DNA from: Fomitopsis serialis
Lineage: Eukaryota > Basidiomycota > Agaricomycetes > Polyporales > Fomitopsidaceae
Reading direction: 5' to 3'
NCBI RefSeq assembly: GCF_022376445.1
Contig: NW_025955068.1
Span: 62,001-126,000 of the forward strand
Length of the DNA stretch: 64,000 bases
Below the pieces are notes generated by a model. That model was given only the letters and a program-made list of their open reading frames with translations, did no database searches and was not told the origin of the DNA. The position numbers and the translations under genes were made by a program. Shown here in pieces: positions 36,100-47,654 of the stretch (positions within the stretch are counted from its first letter, which is position 1; every line of letters starts with the position of its first letter).

Positions 36100-36913
36100 G
36101 GTAAGAGGTCAACACTCGTCTTGCTGCCGTAAGCAATGGTTGAGGTCAGTCGCGGTACGAAGCCCACCACGCCTGATTCCAAGACGGTGAAGTTTGCAGT
36201 CCGAGCAGGAGTGCTGAAAAGGGGCTTTGACTGTGTACTGAGACAGATGACTGCCTCCCTGCGTGGCCACTGGCAAATCGTGCTACGGTGGTGGCTGGTG
36301 GTGGTAGAGGTGCTATCGGGCTTGCCCGAAGGGTGGCCGACGAGTTCGGACTTGTACAGCGAGTACGTCTAGCTGCCACCTTACATCGCTCTCGAACGCC
36401 CGACTCAAAGTCGGTTGTACGTGACAATACTCCTGAGGTGAGTGGAGCGCTAGAGAGCCCATGGTACAGCAAGTACTTATGTATGAATACGATCAGTGTC
36501 ACTCAGACCATCATAGGCCCGGTTCAATCCCTCAAGCTCTTGAGTCTCATAAGTATTCACCTCGGAGTCACGGACGTCCTAGAGTTCAACGTCATCAGTC
36601 CATTGTCCATTGCATATGCTAAACGAAAGACTATCTACAAGAATGGCTAATGCTACAAGCTCTACAAAACGATAGGATATGTTACTAATGTAATACAAAC
36701 GGGGCTCTAATGCCAAGTCCGTGCCCAGGTATAATCCGAACGTCCGCGATGTATCCGACTGGCTCCGAATCTAGAATCTACGATAGAATGCTGGACGAGG
36801 AATTAGGTGTAGTTCATACGTTGTCTTGATGAGGTGCTGAGTGCTGGGTGCCGGAGAAGGCGGGAATGATATGGTCCATGGAATCTAGATGTGTATGTGC
36901 GAATAATCGAAGC
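36100..36913. other. Intergenic, no gene recognised
   Basis: Between the SDHAF3 start and the exchanger 3' end. Short ORFs only. Confidence 0.4.
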
Positions 36914-39900
36914 TCATGGGGATACGGCGTCGACACAGACCGCCAGATTGCTGGAGAAGCTGGAGCCTGCGGATATGCGAATTCGTGAGTGGCCATATCA
37001 ATGGGTGTAATCAGTGAGGACTCACCTGGGTAGAACCAGAAAGTGACCGCAATGACAAGATAGAGGCCTGTCGAGGATGTCAACGCACTGTGAGGCCCGC
37101 GAGCCCAGCGGGTACTTACTGATAAGGATGACACCCTCCAGCCAGTTGGACTTGCCATCTGCCATGACATATCCCATGATATGAACTACAGAGACATTAT
37201 ATCAGTCGAACCCGCAGAACCAGTCCATGTGGCTACCGACCAGAGATATACAGGACCTGGGGCGGGAACATGAATGAGAAGTGTTCCTTCGATACATACA
37301 AGCGCACATACCACTGTTTCGAACGGATCGAATAAGAGAGGGAGCGGTTTGTCCAGGATCCAACCCAAGAGCACCATGAACGGGATGACGAACAGAGTGG
37401 TTTGCTGGAGATCATTCATGCAGCACTCAGTGAAGAGGCACAGGCGTTAGAAAGAGACAACTTACGATGGATGAACCGACAGCGACACTGATGCTCAATG
37501 TCAACTGGTCCCTGACAGAGACGTTGACGGCCGTCACGCATTCTATGGAGTTCAGAGTTGAGCCGTGTACGGATATCCCGAGACCAAGTTGGACTCACCA
37601 GCGATGGAACTAATAGTCGGCAGCAGGATCAGCCCAATCCACTCCTTGCTAAGCGTCGGCGACAGATTGTCCATCGAGTCGACGAGCCACTCCGAGTTGA
37701 TCGTGACGAGCTGTCGACCGAAGCAAACTCGGTGATCAGCGCACAAGACCATGTCAACGAAGGTCGAAACGACACGCACGACAATGACGGTGATCAGAAG
37801 TATGAACGTCATCGTCCAGCTCAACTCCGGACCCTCGTCTTCGCCCGCTTTCTCCCCCGACACAGAAGGGCTCTGTCCATCCCCGCCTTGCCCGTTCGCA
37901 CCCACACCAATTTGCACTGAGCGGGCCCCGTCCTTGCGCTGCTCCGAGTATGCCGAAAGGACTTCGTTCACGCTGATGTGCTTGACCTGGCCGCTCTCAA
38001 AAGAGCTCCGCCTGCTCCCCTCCGACGAGTCAGAGTACCGCCGCGGACGGCCGAGGATGCCGTCGTCGCTGACGCTCGCACTGCGCCCGCGCTTCTGCTT
38101 GTCGTGCACGAGGCGCACGGTCGGGTCCTCCGTGCGGTTGCCGAACTCGTCCACGGACAGGGTCACCTGCGAGGTCGCACCGTACGGCGAGAGGAGGTAG
38201 GCCGTGCGGCGTTGGCGCGCGTTGTCGGGGTTGCTAGCGTACTGCGCGCCGGTTACGTCGGAGGAATCGAACGACGTCTCGGGGACCTCCTCCACGGGGC
38301 TGGTCTTCTCCCTCTCTGTGTGCTGCACACGGCGTCCCTTCATCTCGGCGGGGGAGCCCTTGGATCGCGGGGAGTCCCGCTTGCCTGCCTGAGAGTTCGA
38401 GTTCATTCGAAAAAGGGTACCACTATTCGTCCGCACACGCTGTGTCAAGGATCGGACCGATAGCGAGAGGGGAACACCAGGAATCTTCTCGCTGGGCTTG
38501 GTGTTGTCTTGGTACAAATGAGTATGAGAACAAAGCTGAAAGACCAGGTACGCGAAGTAAACTGCATGACATCAGAGCATTAGTGACACGGGAAATCAGG
38601 CAGTCCGCGATAAGACATACTGATCAACAGAAGAAAGGAGACCTACGATAGAGCGTTGTTAGCATGTCAGCATGTCAAAACAGGAGGGTAAATGTGACTG
38701 ACGCCGTGGCTCATCGTCAACAAGTCGGCCTTCTGTTGCTGCAGAGTCGTCCCTGCTGAAGCCAGATCGGCAACATTGTACGACAACGCAAAATGGAATG
38801 CGGCGGGGAGGCAGACGGCACCAACGCCAATGCTCAGGAGCGACGAGTGGATGATCGTAGCAGCTACCCCCAGTAGTCGCGTGAGTCAAAAAAAGTAACA
38901 AACTACGCGGTCGAGCACGAACTCGGGTCATAATCCTGCTGATAGAATCGCAGGCCACCGGCGAGGAAACACATTCCAAGAATGAGCACTATTCGAGTAA
39001 TTGTCGTTAGCGTATTCAAAAACCGGCACCAATAGGACTTACACTGTTTGCTAAGGATCGCACCAATCACTAGAAAGTCGTTGAAGTGGATTAGCAGAAC
39101 ATCAATCTATGCATGATGGGTGGGTCGCACAGGAAGACTGGACGACGTGCAGTTCGCATTTACGCAGTGCTGTGATCTATTACGAGGCGGGATCAGCCTC
39201 GTCCGAGCGCATACACTCCAAGTGTCACTCACTGCTACGATCAGCTCAATCCTATGCACGCATAACAAGACGAGAATACAGACGTTCAGCTGACTACTAA
39301 ATCAGCCCATACGATTCCACTCACAGGTTGCTCTAGAAAGGTGTACTCAGAGAAAGCTATCAGTGGACTGGTGGGCGCACGTACAAAGCTAGCGTTGATG
39401 AGTCCCGTCTTGGTACCGCCCATACGCCGCGACAACACATTGATGGCCATGTCGTGGAGCTGTAAACGCAGCATTCATTCGTCACCGTGCCAGCATTTTG
39501 AAAAATCAACGCTATTACCTTGACCAGAGGAATCATAGAGATCATACAAGCTGGATGACTTAGACGTTAGCGGTACGGCAGGCGAGGCACAGACACAGGT
39601 GAGTTCGTGAAATTCACCAGAGAAGATGAGCGTGTCTGTTTCCTCGGTAGCGAGCTTTAATATCCACTGCAACACGCGTGAGCAGTGCTGAATCTAAGCA
39701 GCATGCATGCGTCCGGGGAACTCACTGATACAGGGAGAAGTAAGAGGAAGACGTTGAGCCCTTCAACACGATATTAGAGATCGGTAGGGGCCTTGTAACA
39801 AAACAATAGTACTTACATGAACCGAAGAGCACATATCGCCACCCGTGCCAAGCCTTCAGGCGGCGAGACTTCTTGACAGGAGCGGCTTGGGACGCGTCTC

Positions 39901-40180
39901 GATCGTCCGTGTTCGAATCCGGGAAGTTTCTTGGTCGCCCATACCAGGACGTGATCCTGTCCTTCAAACTCGTCCTGTTGTCGTGCTGGGGCGAGTGGTG
40001 ATGCGGAAGCAGGTCGGACGTGGATGAAAACGACGCGGCGGAGGTCTGGGTCGCGGTACGCGTCAAGGTAGGGAGTGGTATGGGGTGCAGGTCTGCGGGG
40101 TATTTCTGCCCTGTGCGTGAGGTATATGCGCGTTCGTGGGACCCAGCCAGCGGCTCGGCCGTCTGAGAAGAGGTCAACAT
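36914..40180 (-). CDS. Vacuolar cation/H+ exchanger (CaCA/CAX family)
   Basis: A gene of about twenty exons for a CAX-type antiporter that loads Ca2+ (or other cations) into the vacuole against protons. The start ATG at 40180 is followed by a hydrophilic N terminus and the first membrane segment SWLNVFLLLLPVS, then MISMIPLVK. Repeat 1 reads NVLSRRMGG...TGLINASF-SNLIELIVA, assembled across an 8-base exon (39325-39332), followed by CELHVVQSSL, ILGMCFLAGGLRFYQQDYDP, and IGVGAVCLPAAFHF. A long Ser/Arg-rich cytoplasmic loop (about 250 residues) precedes repeat 2: LSWTMTFILLIT, INSEWLVDSMDNLSPTLSKE, LPTISSIAECVTAVNVSVRD, FVIPFMVLLGWILDKP. The end is FWFYPGSSF...VSP-TGA at 36914. At one junction near 39218 the splice phase only works if one G is restored. 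Confidence 0.88.
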
Positions 40181-40569
40181 TGAGCGTCTAGTATTAAACA
40201 CGGTGTAGAAGTTGAAAGAATGTAGATGAATGGACAGTGCAGCGGGGTGGGGGCTTAGGGAGAGACAGAGTAGAGTATGTATGCGTGCTCGGCAAAACGA
40301 CCCGGGCTGCGCATGGAGGAGAGGCGGGTAAGAGACAAGAAGGTCAGCCCGAGTTAGAACGAAACATGAACCTCGCTTCTGACACTTTCTCCACTTTGCC
40401 GATTCCAATACACCTGCCATTTCCGGCCGCGCGTGCCGTCGCCTATCAGCTTCCATAAATAGCAATTCCATCAAGACGAAGTCACACCGTGACGCGCGCG
40501 TCGCATTCTTCCGAGTCCCGCCAACGCCGTGCGCTGTCGCTGTTGCACCCGTCCTCGCCCCCGAAAACC
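40181..40569. promoter_or_regulatory. Divergent promoter, exchanger and COX4
   Basis: 389 bases separate two start codons that point away from each other. A TATA-like CATAAATAG occurs at about 40454-40462, 110 bases before the COX4 start. Shared control of the two genes is possible but untested. Confidence 0.4.
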
Positions 40570-41145
40570 ATGTTCCGCGCCGCCGTCCGTTCAGCTGGCG
40601 TCGTCGCCCGCACGGCCGCCAGGCCCAAGCCCTCCGTCGCCCTCCGTGCCCTCTCCACAACCCCCGCCCGTCTCTCCGAGGGCCCGAAGCCTGAACTCTT
40701 CGGTCCTGGCGCGAAGGCCGGTGAGGTCCCCACCGACGAGAACCAAGCCACTGGTCTCGAGCGCGCGCAGGTTCTTGCGGAGCGGGAGGGTGTCGAGCTC
40801 TTCGATGAGAACCCGCTGGACTCGAGCAGGATTGGCACCCTCGCTGACCCTATCAAGGTCCTCTCGTATGTATGTCACAACAATTCGCCGTCTCCCTGCT
40901 ACAGAAACTGACCACCTTCACTGTCTGTAGGAGCACAGCCGTCTTGTCGGGTGCACCGGCAGCCCCGCAGAATCGCATGAGCTCCTCTGGATGAACCTCA
41001 CCCAGCAGAAGAAGAGGCGCTGCCCTGAATGTGGCTCCGGTCAGTTGCACCGTCTTCGTGTCTCTAGCCCAGTTCTGAGGCGTTCCCAGTGTACGAGCTC
41101 GACTACCAGGGTGACAGCGAAGTCGTCCTCCACGAGCTGCACTAG
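40570..41145 (+). CDS. COX4: Cytochrome c oxidase zinc-binding subunit (Cox4/CoxVb)
   Basis: Nuclear-encoded subunit of complex IV, fungal Cox4 and animal CoxVb. Three exons, 40570-40869, 40931-41039 and 41090-41145, give 154 residues in a clean frame. The N terminus is a classic mitochondrial presequence rich in Arg, Ser and Ala (MFRAAVRSAGVVARTAARP). The mature part contains GPGAKAGEVPTDENQATGLER, LDSSRIGTLADPIKVLSY, and the zinc site formed by GCTGSPAESHELLW and RCPECGSVYELDYQG. The ending VVLHELH is short and His-containing, as in other fungi. The zinc cysteines are all present. It shares an upstream region with the divergently transcribed exchanger gene. Confidence 0.95.
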
Positions 41146-44100
41146 AACTACAGATGCGCCAATGGTTCCACTCTGTAACACACTAGTAATCAATGCAATT
41201 GCTGTAGAGCATGAGTTCGCTCCATCCGCACTGTTCGTGAGTTCGCAGCAATGGCATCGTGCTTGCATTGCTTCACCACATCCTTGTCGCCAGCACATCG
41301 CTTCTCGGTGCGTCCCCGAATGATTCCGTGCTCTCGCGAGAGTCGGAGCCTACGCAGGTCTGGCGTTCACCTACGCCCGTCCAGACCTGCCCGACAAGTA
41401 GCTCGTCTGGATCTAGGCTGAGCCTTTACCGTCTAGACCGACGACCTCGATGTCTAGTCGGAACGCAAGTATGGACAGTATCAAAGGCATCGAAGCCTAC
41501 TTACTTGTCTATACGCCATACTTACTATGCGTGACAAGTAGTGGTTGGTTTCGGGCGGCTCGGGAATCAGCTGTCGGCAAGTGCCGGGTCCATTGGACGC
41601 GACTGTCCAGTGACTATAGTGACCGTTCGACGTTTTGTCACGGCTTGTACTTGCTACACGGTAAGTATGTATCTTTACGTAATTTTTGCGCGGACATTTG
41701 ACCCTACCCAACCTCCAATCGGACCCTGGTGTCACCGGGGATACTTATCCTGGGCTGAGTAGTATACTCATCGACAGGGCACTGTTTGTCCCATCGTCAC
41801 TCCGTCCAGACGCTCCGTCCCGCATTTGCAAACCAGGACAGTGTCAGACGTACAGTACAACGTCCAAGCGCACCGTGACATTGCATCGATCCATGTGCTC
41901 TCAAGTTTGAGGTATGCTCGGTACGTACTCCTGCACAGGTTACCCTTGGTGGAGCGAATGAGAACAATATGCTTGAATAGGACAATCGTCGCGGCCCAAG
42001 AGGGTAGTCTCAATTGATCAACATCACGTCTAGATATGTGAACGATGCGGCGTCAATAATCTGCGTACGTACCGTGCACTCCACAGCTGGAGCTCTGCAT
42101 CTCCCACCTCATGTAGAGATGCACAGAATCACACAACTGATCGCGCATATGAGCGACCGTCGGTGAATCAGAAGTGCGTAAGGCGCTGCATGATGGGCTG
42201 GGATACGAAGTGATCATGGTCGAACGATGACCGGTCGATGTCCCTTATTTGTGCCCGTAGGGATTCTGAAAGATCCCTAGTACATCAAGACTGTCTGCGT
42301 CACCCGTAGACAGGCGGCACTTCCACATTATTCTACACGGGCGAGTAGACCGGATTGTGGTTCTTGTGGGGTGTAAAGGTGAGTCCGAGTCAACCATGTC
42401 GTTCGTGCCACGAAGATGTGCTCCCACCGTATTTCACCGACCGTCGTGATTATGGTAGTCAGTTTGGTCCTGCGCGGCCAACCCATTCAATGCCGCGGTT
42501 CCCCTTGCGCTCAAAACTGTATCTTTGCTACGATGAGATACGCTGATTCAGCCTGACAGGCATCGACGGCCAACGGTGGTCATTCCAAGGTTTGAACAAT
42601 ATGCTCGTACGGTCAAGCTTGCCACTCGTGCGTCGTTCGAGCAGCTCTGGAGACGGACTGGCTATACACGTGCGCTCTGACATATTGAAGATATTACACC
42701 TCAGTAACCGACGACAGACCTCGCAACGTTTGGTGCCGGCGGTGCTCGCCACCAGACCGGCCAGCCTCTGTCCTGCCAGCCGCTCTCTATCCGCGACTAC
42801 AACACCTCTCGTCCTTCGAGCGAACACGATCTCGGGGACGTCTCCACGATGGTCATCTCCGCGGGCATCGGTAGGCCATGTACTCTGCATCCTCTTTGCA
42901 TATATTGCAATCCATCACTTCTTTCCTCTCTAAATGTCTATTCGAGTTCGGCTTTGAAAGGACCGAGCCCACACCGTCAAATTTGTGCGTGGATCCCCTT
43001 ATCCCCTCAGCTAGACAAGTGGAATATTGACCGACAGTCTACTGGCTTGTTGGTGAGTGTTCCGTTCTCGTCGGGCTCAAGTTATCATGGCTCAAGGAGC
43101 ACGCCATACACGCCAATGGCTCGGAGTTCGTAGTCGACGTGATACTACCATCGCAAAATACTACATACTATACAGCATACCCTTATGTTCTACGTAACTT
43201 AACTGCCACCAAGCTGCGTCGATTGCCTCTATGGAGCTGAACTCAAACGCGCTTGTGTCGGCGTGCGACTCGGACTCGCCGCCACCTCCACTGGCAGCTG
43301 CCTTGTTAGTAAGTTACATCAAGGACAGCTCTCTCGTCGACGAGTCGGGGCAATATACGATCCTATCGCGGGCCATCTTGGCGTTCTAGGTCGCCGAGTA
43401 CCGACGGACGACTATGGTAAAAGCTATACCGAGAAGTGGAGATGTTCATCATTCATGCGCGGTGGCGAGTGCGGCGCTTCACTTTTTTGCCTCACACTCT
43501 GCACCTATTTCCGTTCTCTACCCACGGGCGACCGCCGCGGAGCCAGATCGACCAGGACTTCTAGCCAGCCTGGCGGGTAGTTCGGAGGGGTTCGAGCAGC
43601 CGTAGTTGTCTGATTATTCTGACGGACTGGCTGCGAGCTTTGGTTGCGACTTTCGGCTGGCGAGGTCGAGTGTCCCTACGAAGGCCCTGCAGCCCTCACC
43701 CTCTTTTCCATGCCGCGATTGATTTCGTCCAGGCTGCCCCGTCTGCCGTGGGCTGGGGGTCCCGCGGCAGGACGGCGGCAGCTGCTGAAGGTTTTCCTTG
43801 ACGTCGGCTCGAGCAGATCGTTATCTTGCCTGCTCCTGCCAGGGCAAGCCTTTCTCCCTTTCTTTCGGCAAGTCCGATCTTAGTGGAGTCGTTGCGGCTT
43901 GCAACGCTCGCCCCTTACAACAACACCGTGTAGACAGGAGGAATGCTGACCTTTGCGGCACTGCGCCACCAGCAGTATGGTTGCTCCTGCGCACGGCTCG
44001 TGCGACGAACGTCTGGCTAAACCGTCCCGGACCGCATGATCGATGATTCCACCCGCACACGCTCTGCTGGCGGCGGCGCTCGCCATTTGAGCTTTGTTAC

Positions 44101-45237
44101 GTCTGCGGCGCACACTGGGCCTGGGCCTGCAGCGCTGCGGACTCCGCGTACGGGTGTCTTCGAGCCGGGACTGTGGTCCAACAATGTCCTGCCAGTGCGA
44201 GTTGGCTGTGGCGCGTTCAAGTCAAGTCAGAGTTGAAGGTCAGTCCGAATTGAAGGTCCTGCCAGTGTCAAGACAGCGATGCCCTTCTGCTGAGGTCCCC
44301 GGTGCTATCGTTCCCATGCGGCCCTTGTGCGGCCCTTTGAGGATTGGAGACGGTTACCACCGCCCATTCTGGCAGAGCGGTAGACCCATACTGATTCTGG
44401 GGTGGACGGGGCGCATGCCGCGCACCCTCTGTGACCTGGACGTCGTCAACGGCTCCGGCACTCCGGTTCATCCTCGCCTGTGGACCGGACTGACTGCGTT
44501 CCACAAGGTGCCGTCCAGCCAGTTCGCACGGTTCGCAAGAGACTTAACTGCAGCAGCGTCCACGCCGCCATACGGGTGACTGCATGTGTCGCACCGCCAA
44601 AGAGTGGCCTCGCGGAGGAGAGACGGCTGGCAGGAGACAGCGCGGGCGGTCGCACGAGCGATCGGTCGAGATCTGGCAGTGGCGGGCTCGGACTTGGCGC
44701 GCATGACGCGCTGCAGCGATCGTGTGCTCTATCAGCGTGCTGCACCTTGTCCTATTCGAGCCAGTCTGCTCTTTACACCAGGTGGCGGTGCAGTGGCAAG
44801 TCTCATCTATTACCATCATGCATCTACAGTGTCTCACCGTTAGGTGTATGGTGCCCAGGAAAACCTGCCTTCATACTGGCCGTCTGTCGAACGGCAGGGG
44901 CCGCTTCTGGTCTGCTATTATTGATGGCCCAAGTGCGTGAAAATGCGCGCACCGGCCGAGTCTATCTGATTACCCGTTGCGCTTAGCCGCGTCAACGCCT
45001 TCTCGTGCCGCAGTTTCTTTGCGGCGCCGTTTTGGGCGATATGCCCTGACAGAACCGCGTCTCCCTCTCTGATCCTGCACATTCGCGGATCTCGTCAATC
45101 TTGAGGAGACCAGGGCATCTGCAGATTCCCAGGCGCACGGTTACCCTCTCCATAACTTTATATGGTCGACATCGCACACACACCCGCCATGCGTAACCCC
45201 CCCGCTCTCCTGGGCTACCGTCGACTTCCCCTCCACC
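41146..45237. other. 4-kb region without a recognisable gene
   Basis: Many short ORFs but no domain. Between about 41400 and 43150 splice-like GTAAGT/GTGAGT and CAG words alternate with short plausible peptides (for example PRFEQYARTVKLATRASFEQ near 42590), so a diverged or decayed spliced gene could lie here, but I cannot build a consistent exon chain. At 44223-44255 a 17-base unit (gtcagagttgaag/gtcagtccgaattgaag) is imperfectly repeated. Confidence 0.35.
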
Positions 45238-46653
45238 ATGGTTGCAGAACTGAGTGTCATCTCCGTCAACCTGGCCACTGCGTGCATGGAGAGCTTCCTC
45301 TATGGCATCTTCTGCATCCTCTCCGGCACCTCCACCTACCTCCTTCTCCGCCGTGGACATGAGCAAAGCCAGATGAGTGCAGGCGTGAGCCACCGGCCAA
45401 TGTGGCGGACACCCATGTTTATAGCTGGGTGTTTGATAGCTGTAACAGTCACAGGTGTGAGTGGCCCGCGGCCTTTCCACGCATGTCAACAAGTCTAATG
45501 CGTTCGCTTCGCAAGCACTGGATATTGACCGTTGTGCGCGTCTTTGACGCGTTCGTCAACTATCTGGGCGGCACAGAGCCGCTCATTGCTTTTGCGGACC
45601 TTTCGAGGATGTCGGAGGTCGTCAAAACTGCCTTCCTGGTCATGACCATTCTCGTTTCCGACGCGATGATCGTGAGCCCCTTCCACGATCATCCTGGAAG
45701 CTCCGACTGACGATTCTTAGATTTACCGGTTGTACATTGTCTGGAGCTACAACAAGTTTATCATCATCTTCCCTCTGATGACATGGTGCGGGTTGATTGG
45801 TAAGTTCCGCTTCGCGTCGCACCACGCGATTCATCGACCATTGCGCTGACATCCCGCCCGCCCTGCAGCCTGCGGCACTGGTGTATGTTGGCAATTCGCA
45901 GTGTATACCCTGGGGGAGGACGTTTTTGAGACATCAGCTGGCCGGTGGATCACAAGCGACTGCGTCTTCACCTTCACGTGCGTATCTCCCATGTGCTAAC
46001 CTGGTTCGAAACGTTAATGACGCGATGTCCGTCCTGATGCGAACAAATAGCACGAACGTCTACTGCTCCTGTGAGGCATAGATCCTGCTCCGTATCATGG
46101 CACACTCCGCTGATCACCCCACCTCTTGCTAGTGCTGATCGCATACCGCGTCTGGCGTACGCGAATCACCTCTCAGGCCTATGGCGGCGCAAACATCATG
46201 GGTGCACTCGCGATCATCATCGAGTCCGCCGCCCTCCAATCGTGCGTGCCGCAATCTCGCCCGGAGCGCCCGCGCACTGACCTCACTTCCCCGCCCCCCT
46301 GATTCCCCGCACACAGGAGCTGGAACCTTATCTTCTTCGTGACCTACCAAGCGAAGAGCAACATCCAGTTCACGACGTGCGACCTCTGGGCGCCGATCTG
46401 CGGGATCTCGCTCACGCTGATCAACCTGCGCGTCGCGCTCGGCTGGGCGCAGAAGGCGCACCAGTCCGCGTCGTCCGGCGTCCCGCGCGTGACCGCCGTC
46501 TCGCAGGCACGCTCGTACGCGTCCACCGCGGAACAGGGCTTCGCGATGCGCCCGCTCGCGGTGAACATCACCCGCGTCGTCAACCAGGAGGACGACTTTG
46601 GCGGCATGAAGAAGGCGGACTACTCCAGCCAGGGCAGCATCCTCCCGGTATGA
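45238..46653 (+). CDS. Multi-pass membrane protein, Agaricomycete 7-TM type
   Basis: Seven exons (45238-45456, 45516-45671, 45721-45799, 45869-45977, 46051-46070, 46133-46241, 46317-46653) give 342 codons in frame. Hydrophobic segments: ATACMESFLYGIFCILSGTSTYLLL, MFIAGCLIAVTVTG, TAFLVMTILVSDAMI, FIIIFPLMTWCGLIACGTGV, VFTFTTNVYCSLLIAYRVW, NIMGALAIIIESAAL and ICGISLTLINLRVALGW, about seven in all, followed by a hydrophilic tail ending QGSILPV. The layout matches a large family of uncharacterised 7-TM proteins expanded in mushrooms. DAMIIYRLYIVW and IAYRVWR resemble the family's conserved helix ends. The role is unknown. One exon is only 20 bases. Confidence 0.8.
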
Positions 46654-47654
46654 TCGTGGGCCGTACCGCGGGCTGAGATGGGGCGTCCGGGGGACTTAGA
46701 TCGACGCCGCGGCGCGGCCGCGCGCGGGCACCTGAGGGACTTTCGCGGATTTATGGGAGGCTGCGCGGCCGTGCTGTTGTATTAATTATACTCGCTCGCG
46801 GGATAGACCTGGCCGGGCCCGACTTAATGGTTGCCGTTCGTTCCCTCTCACTTATCTCGTGTGTGGTCATATATGTACATGTTCGCGGGATGCAGTCGCT
46901 CGTTTCAGCAGCAGCCAAGTCGCGACTTGAGCGAGAAGGCGGACGTCCAGGCGCAGGTGAGTCGCGAGCGCGAGCTCGAGGCCTCTAATAGAGTATGTGC
47001 GTACTGTGTGTGCCCCATCGATGTACTTGACTCCTCCGCCATAGACGGATTACCAGACGACTTCAGATGTCGACAGATGTCTCCTCATCTGGTATCAGTG
47101 TTGACCCCCGCTGAGCACAGTTCGCGGTCAGTGGAGTGAACAACGAGTGTTTGTCTCCCTGCGCAGACCTCACTCAAGCTCGCTGCCTAAACGATCGGAC
47201 TGTTGATCCCTGTCCCTCCAATGAAGTAACTGCATCAGGGGGCGAATCTCTACTTCGCTCGAAAAAAAAGCTCAGTTCAACGAACCTGTGTGCACCGAGT
47301 AGGTCGCAAAAACATCCGAAGGAGTACTGTTTGGGGGCCGGTGCCTTACAGTAATAGACTGCACATTATACAAAAGCGCGAGTCAGTCCGATTTGGAGCG
47401 CTGGGCAGCTAGCGGGAGAGGGGTACGCGCCAGGGAGCGTCGTGTCGCCCCAAGACGAATAGCAGAATATACCATATAGCTGTATACATGTAGACGGATA
47501 AAATACTAGCAGAGCGAGCGGACTACCTACGTACAAGTTAAAGCGAACGACCGTGACAATATATAACAGACCCAGGGCCAGAACAGACCCAACCGTAACT
47601 ATCCACCCACAGAACGAAACACGCAAGCACACACGCAACCGGCACGCAACCCAT
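46654..47654. other. Intergenic between convergent genes
   Basis: 3' ends of the membrane protein gene and of the first M48 peptidase. No gene seen. Confidence 0.45.
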
